DNA of 64,000 bases from Paraburkholderia sp. IMGN_8 (GTDB taxonomy: Bacteria; Pseudomonadota; Gammaproteobacteria; Burkholderiales; Burkholderiaceae): the NCBI RefSeq assembly GCF_038050405.1, contig NZ_CP150900.1:372001-436000 (forward strand), given 5' to 3'. This document shows, piece after piece, positions 17,568 to 30,157 of the stretch. How positions within the stretch are numbered: position 1 is the first letter of the stretch; the number at the start of each line of letters is the position of its first letter. Both the position numbers and the translations under genes were made by a program. The notes under the pieces were generated by a model. The model made no database searches and was not told the origin of the DNA. It saw nothing but the letters and a program-made list of their open reading frames with translations.

Positions 17568-18125
17568 ATGAAAAAGACTGCTCTCGACTTCTGGGTCGGC
17601 CTGTTCGTGGTGTTGGGTTTCGTGGCGTTGCTGTTTCTCGCGCTGAAGGCCGGCAACATGAGCTCGTTGTCGTTTCAGGCAACGTACCCGGTCAAGCTCA
17701 AGTTCGACAATATCGGCGGACTGAAGGCGCGCGCGCCGGTGAAAAGCGCGGGCGTGACGGTTGGCCGGGTCGCGTCGATCGGCTTTGACAGCAACGCGTA
17801 TCAGGCTGTCGTGACGATCGATCTCGACAAGCAATACCAGTTTCCGAAAGACAGTTCGGCGAAGATCCTGACCTCGGGTCTGCTCGGCGAGCAATACATC
17901 GGGCTCGAACCCGGCGGCGACAGCGAGATGCTCAAGGCGGGCGACGCGATCTCGATGACGCAATCGGCGATCGTGCTGGAGAACCTGATCGGACAATTTC
18001 TGTACAGCAAGGCGGCAGACTCGGGTGCGTCCAAATCCGGCTCATCTGCTGCTGCACCTGCCGCGGCGCCAGCGCCGGCGGTTCCGGCACCGACCCTGCC
18101 CGCTTCCGGCGCGGCTGGTCAATAA
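17568..18125 (+). CDS. mlaD: MCE-domain protein MlaD
   Basis: 185 residues from ATG 17568: one N-terminal membrane helix (FWVGLFVVLGFVALLFLAL), an MCE domain (VKLKFDNIGGLKARAPVKSAGV, ... LTSGLLGEQYIGLEPGG) and an Ala/Pro/Ser-rich tail. It forms the periplasmic hexameric ring of the Mla transporter that receives lipid from MlaC. Confidence 0.94.
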   Translation: MKKTALDFWVGLFVVLGFVALLFLALKAGNMSSLSFQATYPVKLKFDNIGGLKARAPVKSAGVTVGRVASIGFDSNAYQAVVTIDLDKQYQFPKDSSAKILTSGLLGEQYIGLEPGGDSEMLKAGDAISMTQSAIVLENLIGQFLYSKAADSGASKSGSSAAAPAAAPAPAVPAPTLPASGAAGQ

Positions 18126-18136
18126 GGAGAACAAGA

Positions 18137-19141
18137 ATGCAGACCATACGGCTCAGAGGCGTGCGCGCCTTCCAGGTCGCGACGCTGGCGGTGGCGGCAG
18201 CCACGCTCGCCGGCTGCACGACCGTGCAGACGCCGACCAAGGGCGACCCGCTGGAGGGTTTGAACCGCACGATCTTCACCGTCAACGACAAGCTCGACCA
18301 GTACGCGTTGAAGCCGGTCGCGAAGGGCTACGTCTGGGCGACGCCGCAACCGGTGCGCGACAGCGTCACCAACTTCTTCTCGAATATCGGCGACGTCTAC
18401 ATCGCGGCCAACAACCTGCTGCAATTGAAGATTACCGATGGCGTCGAAGACATCATGCGGATCGTGATCAACACGGTGTTCGGTGTCGGCGGCCTGTTCG
18501 ACGTGGCGACGCTCGCGAAGCTGCCCAAGCATGACAACGACCTTGGTCTGACGCTCGGCCACTATGGCGTGCCGGCGGGGCCGTACCTCGTGCTGCCGCT
18601 GTTTGGGCCGAGCACGGTGCGCGACGCGGTCGGCTCGATCGGCAACTATTATGTGAACCCGCTAAGCTACATCGATCCGCCGGGTTTGAGCTGGGCGCTG
18701 TATGGGCTGAACGTGATCAACACGCGCGCGAATCTGCTTAGCGCGGGCGAAGTGCTGGAAGGCGCCGCGCTCGACAAGTACTCGTTCGTGCGTAATGCGT
18801 ATCTGCAACGCCGTCAGTATCTGCTGTCGGACGGCAAGCAGTCGGCGGCGCTGCCGAACTACGGCGACGAAGCGCCGCTGCCGAAGTACGAGGACGTCGG
18901 CGGCGGCGCGGCTGCGGCAGGCACGCAGGGTGCTGCGGCGAAGGCTGCCACAGCGCCGCAGGCGGCTTCGGCGGCCGGCGCGACGACAGGTACGACCAGT
19001 GCGGCTGCGCCCGAAGCCGCGTCCGGCACGTCGGAAACGCCGCCGCTCGATATGAACGGCGGTCCGGAAACGACCCAGATTCCGGCAGGTCAACTGGTCC
19101 CGCCGACGCGTTTTAACTTTCCGTCATTCAAATTGCGTTGA
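18137..19141 (+). CDS. mlaA: Outer-membrane lipoprotein MlaA (VacJ)
   Basis: 334 residues with lipobox LAGC (Cys27). VacJ core segments are DPLEGLNRTIFTVND, FFSNIGDVYIAANNLLQ, GLTLGHYGVPAGPYLVLPLFGPSTVRDAVG and YVNPLSYIDPPG. The last ~90 residues are a low-complexity Ala/Gly/Thr tail. MlaA sits in the outer membrane and removes mislocalised phospholipids. In E. coli it is unlinked; here it lies between mlaD and mlaC. Confidence 0.94.
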   Translation: MQTIRLRGVRAFQVATLAVAAATLAGCTTVQTPTKGDPLEGLNRTIFTVNDKLDQYALKPVAKGYVWATPQPVRDSVTNFFSNIGDVYIAANNLLQLKITDGVEDIMRIVINTVFGVGGLFDVATLAKLPKHDNDLGLTLGHYGVPAGPYLVLPLFGPSTVRDAVGSIGNYYVNPLSYIDPPGLSWALYGLNVINTRANLLSAGEVLEGAALDKYSFVRNAYLQRRQYLLSDGKQSAALPNYGDEAPLPKYEDVGGGAAAAGTQGAAAKAATAPQAASAAGATTGTTSAAAPEAASGTSETPPLDMNGGPETTQIPAGQLVPPTRFNFPSFKLR

Positions 19142-19255
19142 TTGTGCTGCCGTAACACCTCGATACGACTCTCGCAGTTTGCGCATGGATTGCTGCTGAA
19201 CTCGCGTGTTAATGTCCGCTCAAACGGTTGCACTATTTTTAAGGCAAGGCTCGAT

Positions 19256-19888
19256 ATGAAAAAATTCTTTCTGATTCCGTTCTTCGTTGCGTTGTTCTCG
19301 TTCGGAAGTGCCGGTGCATCGGCACAAACCGTCGATTCGAGTTCGCCGGATACGCTGGTCAAGACCGTCACCCAGCAGGTGATCGACGCGATCCACGCCG
19401 ACAAGTCGATCCAGCAAGGTGATATCTCGCACATCACCCGGCTCGTCAACGAAAAGATCCTGCCGTACACCGACTTCCGCCGTACCACGCAACTGGCGAT
19501 GGGCCGCAACTGGCGTACCGCCACGCCGGACCAGCAAAACGCCGTGGTCGAGCAGTTCAAGGCGCTGCTGATCCGCACGTACTCGGGTGCGCTCGCCCAG
19601 GTCCGCGACCAGCAGATTCAGTACAAGCCATTCCGCATGAACCCGGACGACACCGACGCGGTGGTGCGCTCGGTGGTGATGAACAACGGTTCGCCGATCG
19701 AACTCGACTACCGTCTGTACAAGACGCCGCAAGGCTGGCGCGTGTATGACATCAACGTGCTCGGCGCATGGCTGATCCAGGCGTATCAGCAGCAGTTCAA
19801 CGAGCAGATCCAGCAAAAGGGCGTGGACGGACTGATCCAGTTCCTCACGCAGCGCAACCAGCAACTGGCCTCGGGCAAGCAGTCGTGA
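19256..19888 (+). CDS. mlaC: Periplasmic phospholipid-binding protein MlaC
   Basis: 210 residues from ATG 19256, with a Sec signal peptide (MKKFFLIPFFVALFSFGSAG) and a Tol-Tol/Ttg2 family domain: LPYTDFRRTTQLAMGRNWRTATPDQQ, FKALLIRTYSGAL, GWRVYDINVLGAWLI. It ferries lipid between MlaA and the inner-membrane MlaFEDB complex. Its stop overlaps the GTG of mlaB. Confidence 0.94.
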   Translation: MKKFFLIPFFVALFSFGSAGASAQTVDSSSPDTLVKTVTQQVIDAIHADKSIQQGDISHITRLVNEKILPYTDFRRTTQLAMGRNWRTATPDQQNAVVEQFKALLIRTYSGALAQVRDQQIQYKPFRMNPDDTDAVVRSVVMNNGSPIELDYRLYKTPQGWRVYDINVLGAWLIQAYQQQFNEQIQQKGVDGLIQFLTQRNQQLASGKQS

Positions 19889-20178
19889 GCGAGGTGCTGA
19901 GCCCCGTCGTGAGCCGCTTCGACAGCGGCGCGACGCTGACCCACGCGAGCGCGAAAGCCGCGCTCGCGGCGGGTTTGCAGCGGATCGCAGCGGGCGCGAA
20001 GGGTGTCGATTGCGCGCCGCTCGCGCAGTTCGATTCGTCCGCGCTTGCCGTCCTGCTCGCGTGGCAGCGTGCCGCCCAGGCACGCGGCGCCGCGTTCGAG
20101 ATTGTCAATCTGCCGGCTGGTCTCGCCAGTCTCGCGCAAGCCTACGGCGTCGACACCCTTCTGCCGGCGCGACATTGA
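19885..20178 (+). CDS. mlaB: STAS-domain protein MlaB
   Basis: A 97-residue cytoplasmic STAS protein starting at GTG 19885, overlapping mlaC by 4 bases. The core AQFDSSALAVLLAWQRAAQ carries the Asp-Ser pair typical of STAS domains. MlaB binds and stabilises the MlaF ATPase. It closes the mla operon. Confidence 0.9.
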   Translation: MSEVLSPVVSRFDSGATLTHASAKAALAAGLQRIAAGAKGVDCAPLAQFDSSALAVLLAWQRAAQARGAAFEIVNLPAGLASLAQAYGVDTLLPARH

Positions 20179-20349
20179 CGCACTAATTGCGTCACTCCCA
20201 ATCCCCTTGGCCGAGCAGGGGCTGTCGATTTTTGCCCTATAATCAAACGTTTTTTGGGGCACATAACCGGCCCCAATTGCGTTCCTTCCAGCACTTTTGC
20301 GCCCCCGTTAGGGCTCCTTTAGGCGCCGCGATGCCCGCGGCGCACAGTC

Positions 20350-21282
20350 ATGTCAGCCATAGAAATTCGTAACGTCAAGAAGCGCTACAAGGACTTACAG
20401 GCGCTCAAGGGCGTCAGCCTCACGGTGGAAGAAGGCGAGTTTTTCGGACTGCTCGGTCCGAACGGCGCGGGCAAAACGACGCTCATCAGCATCCTCGCCG
20501 GTCTCGCGCGTGCCGATGAAGGCAGCATCGCCGTGCGCGGGCACGATGTCGTCGACGATTTCCGTCTGGCGCGCCGCGCGCTCGGCGTGGTGCCGCAGGA
20601 ACTCGTGTTCGATCCGTTCTTCACGGTGCGCGAAACCTTGCGCATTCAATCCGGCTACTTCGGCCTGCGCAATAACGACGCGTGGATCGAGGAGATCATG
20701 GCCAATCTCGACCTCACCGACAAAGCCGACGCTAACATGCGCGCGCTGTCGGGCGGCATGAAGCGCCGCGTGCTGGTCGCGCAGGCGCTGGTGCACCGGC
20801 CGCCGGTGATCGTGCTCGACGAGCCGACCGCGGGTGTCGATGTGGAATTGCGTCAAACCTTGTGGAAATTCATCTCGCGCCTGAATCGCGAAGGTCACAC
20901 GATCGTGCTGACCACGCACTATCTGGAAGAGGCCGAATCGCTGTGCGACCGTATCGCGATGCTGCGGCGCGGCGAGGTGGTCGCGCTCGAGCGCACCAGC
21001 ACGCTGCTGCAACGCTTTGCGGGCATGCAATTGTTTCTGCGCTTCGCGCAAGGCGCGTTGCCCGTCGAGTTGCGTCCGCTCGAAGTGGAAAGCGGCGCGG
21101 GCAACGGCAATGGCCGTCAGCATCTATTGCGTCTGGCGAGCTACGACGACGTCGAGCGGATTCTCGCGCAGTGCCGCGCGGCGGGTTGCACATTGGAAGA
21201 AATCGAGGTCCGCAAAGCCGACCTCGAAGACGTGTTCGTTCAGGTGATGAACGGTCCGGAAGTGATCGAGGGGCTTGCATGA
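20350..21282 (+). CDS. yadG: ABC transporter ATP-binding protein (YadG-like)
   Basis: 310 residues with Walker A GPNGAGKTT, signature LSGGMKRRVLVAQALV, Walker B VIVLDEPTAGVD and the H-loop TTHYLEE. This closely follows E. coli YadG in segment order. The C-terminal extension (from about 215) is characteristic of ABC-2 drug/polysaccharide exporter ATPases. Its stop overlaps the permease start by 4 bases. A TATAAT at 20238-20243, in the gap after mlaB, may give it its own promoter. Confidence 0.9.
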   Translation: MSAIEIRNVKKRYKDLQALKGVSLTVEEGEFFGLLGPNGAGKTTLISILAGLARADEGSIAVRGHDVVDDFRLARRALGVVPQELVFDPFFTVRETLRIQSGYFGLRNNDAWIEEIMANLDLTDKADANMRALSGGMKRRVLVAQALVHRPPVIVLDEPTAGVDVELRQTLWKFISRLNREGHTIVLTTHYLEEAESLCDRIAMLRRGEVVALERTSTLLQRFAGMQLFLRFAQGALPVELRPLEVESGAGNGNGRQHLLRLASYDDVERILAQCRAAGCTLEEIEVRKADLEDVFVQVMNGPEVIEGLA

Positions 21283-22043
21283 GCGGCTATAGTGGATTCG
21301 GCACGCTGTTTTACAAGGAAATCCTGCGCTTCTGGAAGGTGTCGTTCCAGACCGTGCTGGCGCCCGTCATCACCGCGCTGTTGTATCTGACGATTTTCGG
21401 CCATGCGTTGCGCGATCATGTGCATGTGTATCCGGGCGTCGAATACACGAGCTTCCTGATTCCGGGCCTCGTGATGATGAGCGTGTTGCAGAATGCGTTT
21501 GCGAATAGCTCGTCGTCGCTGATCCAGTCGAAGATCACCGGCAACCTGGTGTTCGTGCTGTTGCCGCCGCTGTCGCACTACGAGATGTTCGGCGCCTATG
21601 TGCTCGCCGCCGTCGCGCGTGGTTTGGCGGTCGGCTTCGGCGTGTTCATCGTGACGATCTGGTTCGTGCCGGTCAGCTTCAGCGCGCCGTTGTACATCAT
21701 TCTGTTCGCGGTGTTCGGCGCGGCGATCCTCGGCACGCTTGGTTTGATCGCCGGGATCTGGGCCGAAAAGTTCGATCAGCTTGCCGCGTTTCAAAACTTT
21801 CTGATTATGCCGCTCACGTTCCTCTCGGGCGTGTTCTACTCGACGCATACGCTGCCACCGGTGTGGCGCGAAGTGTCGCGACTCAATCCCTTTTTCTACA
21901 TGATCGACGGCTTTCGCTACGGTTTCTTCGGGATGTCGGATATCGATCCGCTCGTGAGCCTCGCGATTGTCGCCGGTTTCTTCGTGGTGCTGGCCGTAGT
22001 GGCGATGCGTATGCTTGCCTCCGGCTACAAACTGCGCCACTGA
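21279..22043 (+). CDS. yadH: ABC-2 type permease (YadH-like)
   Basis: 254 residues with six hydrophobic helices. Characteristic ABC-2 features are FLIPGLVMMSVLQNAF after helix 2 and the C-terminal AAFQNFLIMPLTFLSGVFYS with LNPFFYMIDGFRYGFFG. It partners the preceding ATPase; the exported substrate is not known. It is followed 15 bases later by ibaG. Confidence 0.9.
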   Translation: MSGYSGFGTLFYKEILRFWKVSFQTVLAPVITALLYLTIFGHALRDHVHVYPGVEYTSFLIPGLVMMSVLQNAFANSSSSLIQSKITGNLVFVLLPPLSHYEMFGAYVLAAVARGLAVGFGVFIVTIWFVPVSFSAPLYIILFAVFGAAILGTLGLIAGIWAEKFDQLAAFQNFLIMPLTFLSGVFYSTHTLPPVWREVSRLNPFFYMIDGFRYGFFGMSDIDPLVSLAIVAGFFVVLAVVAMRMLASGYKLRH

Positions 22044-22058
22044 TCAGGAGCTTCTCTC

Positions 22059-22298
22059 ATGTTGCCGACTCCCGAACAGGTCAAGCAATACATTGCAGCT
22101 GGGCTCGCTTGCCAGCATCTCGAAGTCGAAGGCGACGGCCAGCATTTCTTTGCGACCATCGTTTCGCCGAGTTTCGAAGGCAAGCGTCTGATCCAGCGCC
22201 ATCAACTCGTGTACGCGGCGCTCGGCGACCGCATGCGCGAAGAAATCCACGCGCTCAGCATGAAAACGCTGACGCCCGCCGAATGGCAGAACGCGTAA
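22059..22298 (+). CDS. ibaG: BolA-family protein IbaG
   Basis: A 79-residue BolA-fold protein: VEGDGQHFFATIVSPSFEGKRLIQRHQLVYAALGDRM and the HALSMKTLTPAEW end match IbaG/YrbA. BolA proteins bind a monothiol glutaredoxin through a shared Fe-S cluster; a GrxD candidate lies at 58791-59102. Position between the transporter genes and murA matches the E. coli mla-ibaG-murA order. Confidence 0.92.
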   Translation: MLPTPEQVKQYIAAGLACQHLEVEGDGQHFFATIVSPSFEGKRLIQRHQLVYAALGDRMREEIHALSMKTLTPAEWQNA

Positions 22299-24367
<2,069 letters not shown>

Positions 24368-24415
24368 GTAGTTTGACCCCGCTGTAAAGCGCGCCTTACC
24401 GAAACGGATACCCGT

Positions 24416-25738
24416 ATGCCTATCAAGATTCGCAAACTCGATTCCACGGCTCCCGACTTCCAGAAGTCGCTGCACGCGGTGCTCGCGTTCGAGGCGAGCG
24501 AGGACGAAGCAATCGAGCGCTCGGTCGCGCAGATTCTGAATGACGTGAAGGTGCGCGGCGATGCCGCGGTGCTCGAGTACACGAACCGCTTCGACCGCGT
24601 CGATGCGACGAGCGTCGAGGCGCTCGAGTTGCCGATGTCGGAACTCGAAGCGGCGCTCGAAGGCCTCGAACCGAAGCGTCGCGCGGCGCTCGAAGCGGCG
24701 GCTGCGCGCGTGCGTGGTTATCATGAGAAGCAGAAGATCGAGTGCGGCAGCCATAGCTGGCAGTACACGGAAGCCGACGGCACCGTGCTCGGCCAGAAGG
24801 TCACGCCGCTGGATCGCGCCGGTATTTACGTGCCGGGCGGCAAGGCGGCGTACCCGTCGTCGGTGCTGATGAACGCGATTCCGGCGCGGGTGGCCGGCGT
24901 GCGCGAAATCATCATGGTCGTGCCGACGCCGGATGGGGTGAAGAATCCGCTGGTGCTGGCGGCTGCCTTGCTGGGCGGCGTGGACCGCGTGTTCACGATC
25001 GGCGGCGCGCAGGCAGTGGGCGCGTTGGCGTATGGCACGCAAACCGTGCCCCCCGTCGACAAGATCTGCGGCCCGGGCAACGCGTACGTCGCGTCGGCCA
25101 AGCGCCGCGTGTTCGGCACGGTCGGCATCGACATGATCGCCGGACCGTCGGAGATTCTCGTGCTGTGCGACGGCACCACCGATCCCCGCTGGGTCGCGAT
25201 GGACCTGTTCTCGCAAGCCGAGCACGACGAACTCGCGCAATCCATTCTGCTGTGCCCGGACGACGCGTTCATCGGCCGTGTTCAAGACGCGATCGACGAA
25301 CTGCTGCCGACCATGCCGCGTCGGGACGTGATCAGCGCATCGCTCGAAGGCCGCGGCGCGCTGATCAAGGTGCGCGACATGGCCGAAGCCTGCGCGATCG
25401 CCAACGACATCGCACCGGAGCACCTCGAAATCTCCGCGCTGGAGCCGCATCAATGGGGCAAGCTGATCCGCCACGCCGGGGCGATCTTCCTCGGCCGCTA
25501 CACCAGCGAAAGCCTCGGAGACTACTGCGCGGGGCCGAATCACGTGCTGCCTACGTCTCGTACCGCACGGTTTTCATCACCGTTGGGTGTCTATGATTTC
25601 TTCAAGCGCTCGAGCGTGATCGAAGTCAGTGCGGAAGGCGCGCAGACGCTCGGCGAGATCGCCGCCGAACTCGCCTACGGCGAAGGCCTGCAGGCGCATG
25701 CCCGCAGCGCCGAATACCGGATGCGGCAGAACGGCTAA
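24416..25738 (+). CDS. hisD: Histidinol dehydrogenase
   Basis: 440 residues. This zinc- and NAD-dependent enzyme carries out the last two steps to histidine. Family signatures: [24 protein letters not shown], the signature block [27 protein letters not shown] (Zn ligand region), APEHLEI and [23 protein letters not shown]. It lies 48 bases after hisG. Confidence 0.96.
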   Translation: MPIKIRKLDSTAPDFQKSLHAVLAFEASEDEAIERSVAQILNDVKVRGDAAVLEYTNRFDRVDATSVEALELPMSELEAALEGLEPKRRAALEAAAARVRGYHEKQKIECGSHSWQYTEADGTVLGQKVTPLDRAGIYVPGGKAAYPSSVLMNAIPARVAGVREIIMVVPTPDGVKNPLVLAAALLGGVDRVFTIGGAQAVGALAYGTQTVPPVDKICGPGNAYVASAKRRVFGTVGIDMIAGPSEILVLCDGTTDPRWVAMDLFSQAEHDELAQSILLCPDDAFIGRVQDAIDELLPTMPRRDVISASLEGRGALIKVRDMAEACAIANDIAPEHLEISALEPHQWGKLIRHAGAIFLGRYTSESLGDYCAGPNHVLPTSRTARFSSPLGVYDFFKRSSVIEVSAEGAQTLGEIAAELAYGEGLQAHARSAEYRMRQNG

Positions 25739-25944
25739 AAGAGCGGCTAAATGCGCAGCTGAACGAGGCCGAATGCGGAGAACCCGATGATGGCGCAGGC
25801 GGGCATCGAGCCGATGCCCGCGAACTCCACCGACGGATTTCGCGCGGTTTCCCGTTAAATAACGACAATACAGACCAACCTGGAGCGGCCGGCCTGCCGC
25901 CGATGCCAGGCCGGCTTCTCCCTTGCGGCCCGGTCCGCTGACTT

Positions 25945-27015
25945 ATGACGACACCTCAAGACATCATCCGCCGCGACGTGCTCGCGATGACGAGCTATCC
26001 GGTTCCGGACGCGACGGGCTACATCAAGCTCGACGCGATGGAAAACCCCTTTCCGCTGCCGCCGGTGCTGGCCGCGCATCTGGGCGAGCATCTGGCCGGT
26101 GTCGCGCTGAACCGTTATCCGGCGCCGCGTCCGGAAGCGCTGATCGAGAAGATCAAGCGCGTAATGGGCGTGCCGGCCGGCTGCGACGTGCTGCTCGGCA
26201 ACGGCTCGGATGAAATCATCAGCATGGTGTCGATCGCTTGCGCCAAGTCGGGCGCCAAGGTGCTCGCGCCGATGCCGGGTTTCGTGATGTACCAGATGTC
26301 GGCGAAGCTGGCGAATCTGGAGTTCATCGGCGTGCCGCTGAAGGCCGACTTCACACTCGACACCGAGGCCATGCTGGCCGCGATCGCCGAGCATGAGCCG
26401 GCCATCGTCTACCTGGCCTATCCGAACAATCCGACTGGCACGCTCTACGACGACGCCGACATGGAGCGCATCATCGCCGCGGCCAACAAAAGCCTCGTGG
26501 TGATCGACGAGGCTTATCAGCCGTTCGCGCAGCAAAGCTGGCTGCCGCGCGCCGACGCGTTCGACAACGTCGTCGTGATGCGCACGGTGTCCAAGCTCGG
26601 TCTGGCCGGGATCCGCCTCGGTTATCTGGTGGGCAAGCCCGCGTGGCTGACCGAATTCGACAAAGTGCGGCCGCCGTACAACACTAATGTGCTGACGCAA
26701 GCCGCCGCCGATTTCCTGCTCGACCACGTCGACGTGCTCGACAGCCAGGCCGCGCAACTGCGCGAAGAACGCACGAAACTGGCGCAAGCCGTGGCCCAGT
26801 TGCCGGGCGCCGAAGTGTTCCCGAGCGCCGGCAACTTCCTGCTGGTGCGGGTGCCCGATGCATCCGTTATGTTCGAAACGCTGCTGGCGGCACGGGTTCT
26901 GATCAAAAACGTGAGTAAAATGCATCCATTGCTGGCTAATTGTGTGCGTTTGACCGTCGGTTCCCCTGACGAAAACGCCCAACTGGTCGCCGCACTGAAA
27001 CTCGTGCTGCATTGA
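25945..27015 (+). CDS. hisC: Histidinol-phosphate aminotransferase
   Basis: A 356-residue PLP aminotransferase of fold type [42 protein letters not shown] and the PLP-lysine motif [16 protein letters not shown] 206-base gap separates it from hisD. In that gap I see no clear promoter or terminator. Confidence 0.95.
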   Translation: MTTPQDIIRRDVLAMTSYPVPDATGYIKLDAMENPFPLPPVLAAHLGEHLAGVALNRYPAPRPEALIEKIKRVMGVPAGCDVLLGNGSDEIISMVSIACAKSGAKVLAPMPGFVMYQMSAKLANLEFIGVPLKADFTLDTEAMLAAIAEHEPAIVYLAYPNNPTGTLYDDADMERIIAAANKSLVVIDEAYQPFAQQSWLPRADAFDNVVVMRTVSKLGLAGIRLGYLVGKPAWLTEFDKVRPPYNTNVLTQAAADFLLDHVDVLDSQAAQLREERTKLAQAVAQLPGAEVFPSAGNFLLVRVPDASVMFETLLAARVLIKNVSKMHPLLANCVRLTVGSPDENAQLVAALKLVLH

Positions 27016-27118
27016 ATGGCGTTAAATAGCCGTGTCGGCGCTTCTGCATAGCGCGCGCGGCCAGCCGTTTTCCCCTCCCACACTACTATCGCTTTCTAGC
27101 TTGATTCGAGGAATTACC

Positions 27119-27706
27119 ATGCGCCTTGCGGAAGTCGTTCGCAATACCAGCGAAACGCAGATCCGTGTGAAGATCAATCTGGACGGCACCGGTCAGCAGA
27201 AACTGGCCACCGGCGTGCCGTTCCTCGACCACATGCTCGACCAGATCGCGCGGCATGGGTTGTTCGATCTCGACATCGAAGCGCATGGCGACCTGCACAT
27301 CGACGACCACCACACAGTCGAAGACACCGGCATCACGCTGGGTCAGGCGGTCGCGAAAGCCATTGGCGACCGCAAGGGCATCCGCCGCTACGGTCATTCT
27401 TACGTGCCGCTCGACGAAGCACTGTCGCGTGTCGTGATCGACTTTTCCGGTCGGCCCGGGCTCGAATTCCACGTGCCGTTCACCCGCGCGCGCATCGGTA
27501 CGTTCGACGTCGATCTCTCCATCGAATTTTTCCGCGGTTTCGTGAATCACGCCGGCGTAACGCTGCATATCGACAACCTGCGCGGCCTGAACGCCCATCA
27601 CCAGATGGAAACCGTGTTCAAGGCGTTCGGACGTGCGTTGCGCATGGCCGTCGAACTGGACGAACGCGCGGCGGGGCAGATTCCGTCGACCAAGGGCAGC
27701 CTTTAA
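27119..27706 (+). CDS. hisB: Imidazoleglycerol-phosphate dehydratase
   Basis: 195 residues from ATG 27119, the monofunctional dehydratase without the phosphatase domain found in enterobacterial HisB. The histidine-rich metal motifs [21 protein letters not shown] and the second-repeat [23 protein letters not shown] are present. Histidinol-phosphatase must therefore be encoded elsewhere. Confidence 0.95.
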   Translation: MRLAEVVRNTSETQIRVKINLDGTGQQKLATGVPFLDHMLDQIARHGLFDLDIEAHGDLHIDDHHTVEDTGITLGQAVAKAIGDRKGIRRYGHSYVPLDEALSRVVIDFSGRPGLEFHVPFTRARIGTFDVDLSIEFFRGFVNHAGVTLHIDNLRGLNAHHQMETVFKAFGRALRMAVELDERAAGQIPSTKGSL

Positions 27707-27753
27707 ACGACTCACTGACCAGGACCGGCTGCGCTCACGCGCGCCGGTATGCG

Positions 27754-28373
27754 ATGGACATTCTGAAGTCGTTTATTTCGCTGCTGGCGCTGATCAACCC
27801 GGTCGGCGCCATCCCGTTCTTCATGAGCCTGACGGCCCATCAGGGCGATGTCGAGCGGCGCAGAACCATCCGTATCGCGGCGATTTCGGTGTTTTGCGTG
27901 ATTGCGGTGACCACGCTGCTCGGGCAGCAGATCATCAGCTTCTTCGGCATTTCGGTCGGCTCGCTCGAAGTGGGCGGCGGGATCATCATGCTGCTGATGG
28001 CGATCAACATGCTGAACGCGCAGATCGGCAACAGCCGTTCGACGCCGGAAGAGCGCGACGAAGCCGAGCAGAAGGACAACATCGCGGTCGTGCCGCTGGC
28101 GATTCCGCTGTTGACCGGCCCGGGCGCGATGAGTACGACGATCATCTATGCGGCGGGCTCGGCGCACTGGTACGACCGGCTCAGCCTGATCGCAATCGGT
28201 GCGGCGCTGGCGGCGATCTGCTTTTTTCGCTGCGCCTTGCCGAACCGATTGCCCGCTGGGTGGGCCGCACGGGTATCAATATCGGCACGCGGCTCATGGG
28301 TTTGATGTTATCGGCGCTGGCGGTGGAATTCATCGTCGATGGATTGAAGGCATTGCTGCCTAATTTGAAATGA
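27754..28373 (+). pseudogene. MarC-family membrane protein gene with a one-base frameshift
   Basis: The first 157 or so codons encode a typical MarC protein (SLLALINPVGAIPFFMSLT, ISFFGISVGSLEVGGGIIML, AIPLLTGPGAMSTTII). At the run of six T at 28222-28227 the frame shifts. Adding one T gives ICFFSLRLAEPIARWVGRTG and completes the protein to LLPNLK, with the TGA at 28371-28373. Without it translation ends at 28305 with an aberrant tail. This may be a real mutation, ribosomal or polymerase slippage on the T run, or a sequencing error. The intact frame would overlap hisH by 4 bases, as expected for a coupled gene. Confidence 0.88.
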
Positions 28374-29011
28374 AAACTTCGATAGCGATTGTGGATTACG
28401 GAATGGGCAACCTGCGTTCGGTTGCTCAGGCGCTGCGCAAAGCCGCGCCCGAGGCGGACGTGGCGATCGTCGATCAGCCGGAGGCAATTCGCTCGGCCGA
28501 CCGCGTGGTGTTGCCCGGCCAGGGCGCGATGCCGGACTGCATGCGCTGTCTCGGCGAGTCCGGCCTGCAGGAGGCGGTAATCGAGGCGTCGCGCACGAAG
28601 CCGCTGATGGGCGTGTGCGTCGGCGAGCAGATGCTGTTCGACTGGAGCGCCGAGGGCGATACGCCCGGCCTCGGTCTGCTGCCCGGCAAGGTGCTGCGTT
28701 TCGACCTCGAAGGCCAGCTGCAGGACGACGGCTCGCGCTTCAAGGTCCCGCAAATGGGCTGGAACCGCGTGCGTCAGGCGCAGCCGCATCCGCTGTGGGA
28801 CGGCGTCGCGGATAACGCGTTCTTCTATTTCGTGCACAGCTATTACGTCGTGCCGGAGAATGCGGCCCACACCGCGGGCGAAACGGTGTACGGTGTGCCC
28901 TTTACCTCGGCGGTGGCGCGGGATAACATCTTCGCGACCCAATTTCACCCGGAAAAGAGCGCCGAAGCGGGCCTGCGCGTGTATCGCAACTTCGTGTACT
29001 GGAACCCGTGA
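28370..29011 (+). CDS. hisH: Imidazole glycerol phosphate synthase, glutaminase subunit
   Basis: 213 residues, class I glutamine amidotransferase: [21 protein letters not shown], nucleophile Cys83 in GVCVGEQML, and the His-Glu pair in TQFHPEKS. It supplies ammonia to HisF. Its ATG overlaps the marC stop. Confidence 0.95.
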   Translation: MKTSIAIVDYGMGNLRSVAQALRKAAPEADVAIVDQPEAIRSADRVVLPGQGAMPDCMRCLGESGLQEAVIEASRTKPLMGVCVGEQMLFDWSAEGDTPGLGLLPGKVLRFDLEGQLQDDGSRFKVPQMGWNRVRQAQPHPLWDGVADNAFFYFVHSYYVVPENAAHTAGETVYGVPFTSAVARDNIFATQFHPEKSAEAGLRVYRNFVYWNP

Positions 29012-29225
29012 GCGCCTTTCTTCTTCCTGTTGCCGTGCGCTGTTGCGCCACAAGCGTGGCGGCTGCCGCGTGCTACAACCGCAGCATGACGATTTCTCAG
29101 CTCCATCGCGCCCAGCAAGGATGCCGAAAGAGTTGTACTAAACTAGCGGAACGGCGTTGCGACGAGCTGGCTCACCAGCCGCTGCCGCCGACCTTCAACC
29201 ACCTCCCAGACAACACCCGATTGCT

Positions 29226-29978
29226 ATGCTGCTGATTCCCGCCATCGACCTGAAAGATGGTCAGTGTGTACGCCTCAAACAAGGCGATATGGACCAGGCG
29301 ACGATATTTTCCGAGGAACCGGCGGCGATGGCCCGGCATTGGGTCGACCGCGGCGCCCGGCGTCTGCACCTCGTCGACCTGAATGGCGCATTCGCCGGCA
29401 AGCCGAAGAATGAAGACGCGATCCGCGCGATCATCGAGGAGGTGGGTGGCGAGATTCCCGTCCAGCTGGGCGGCGGCATCCGCGACCTGAACACGATCGA
29501 ACGTTATCTGGACGACGGGTTGTCGTATGTGATCATCGGTACGGCCGCGGTGAAGAATCCGGGCTTTTTGCAGGATGCGTGCACGGCGTTCGGCGGCCAT
29601 ATCATCGTCGGGCTGGATGCGAAAGACGGTAAAGTCGCGACCGACGGCTGGAGCAAGCTGACCGGCCATGAAGTGGCGGATCTGGCGCGCAAATTCGAGG
29701 ATTACGGCTGCGAATCGATCATCTACACCGACATCGGCCGCGATGGCATGCTGCAAGGCATCAACATCGAAGCGACGGTGCGCCTTGCACGCGCGGTGAA
29801 GATTCCGGTGATCGCGAGCGGCGGTCTGTCGAACCTCGCGGACATCGAATCGTTGTGCGAGGTCGAGGACGAAGGCATCGAAGGCGTGATCTGCGGCCGG
29901 GCAATTTACTCGGGCGATCTCGACTTCGCTGCTGCGCAGACCCTCGCGGACCGGCTGCGCGAATCGGACGACGCCTGA
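29226..29978 (+). CDS. hisA: ProFAR isomerase HisA
   Basis: 250 residues from ATG 29226. A TIM barrel with [17 protein letters not shown], the phosphate loop VQLGGGIRD, catalytic Asp in [12 protein letters not shown] and [10 protein letters not shown] 214-base gap follows hisH and holds nothing I recognise. Confidence 0.95.
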   Translation: MLLIPAIDLKDGQCVRLKQGDMDQATIFSEEPAAMARHWVDRGARRLHLVDLNGAFAGKPKNEDAIRAIIEEVGGEIPVQLGGGIRDLNTIERYLDDGLSYVIIGTAAVKNPGFLQDACTAFGGHIIVGLDAKDGKVATDGWSKLTGHEVADLARKFEDYGCESIIYTDIGRDGMLQGINIEATVRLARAVKIPVIASGGLSNLADIESLCEVEDEGIEGVICGRAIYSGDLDFAAAQTLADRLRESDDA

Positions 29979-29990
29979 ACGGCGCAATCC

Positions 29991-30020
29991 GCTCAAGCGG
30001 CCTTAAGCGGGCTTAAGCGG
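29991..30020 (+). repeat. Three tandem 10-bp units
   Basis: GCTCAAGCGG, CCTTAAGCGG and GCTTAAGCGG follow one another in the 179-base gap between hisA and hisF. It looks like a small local slippage repeat. Confidence 0.7.
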
Positions 30021-30157
30021 ACGTAATGGCGCGTCCTGAAGGCGCCTCATGCCGTACGTGTTCGAGACACTTGCGACGTGACGCGGCTAGCCGCGCCGGC
30101 ATTGTGCCGCTCCCGAATGAGCGGCCTCATCAGCGGTATTGGCAGAATTGCAAGATC

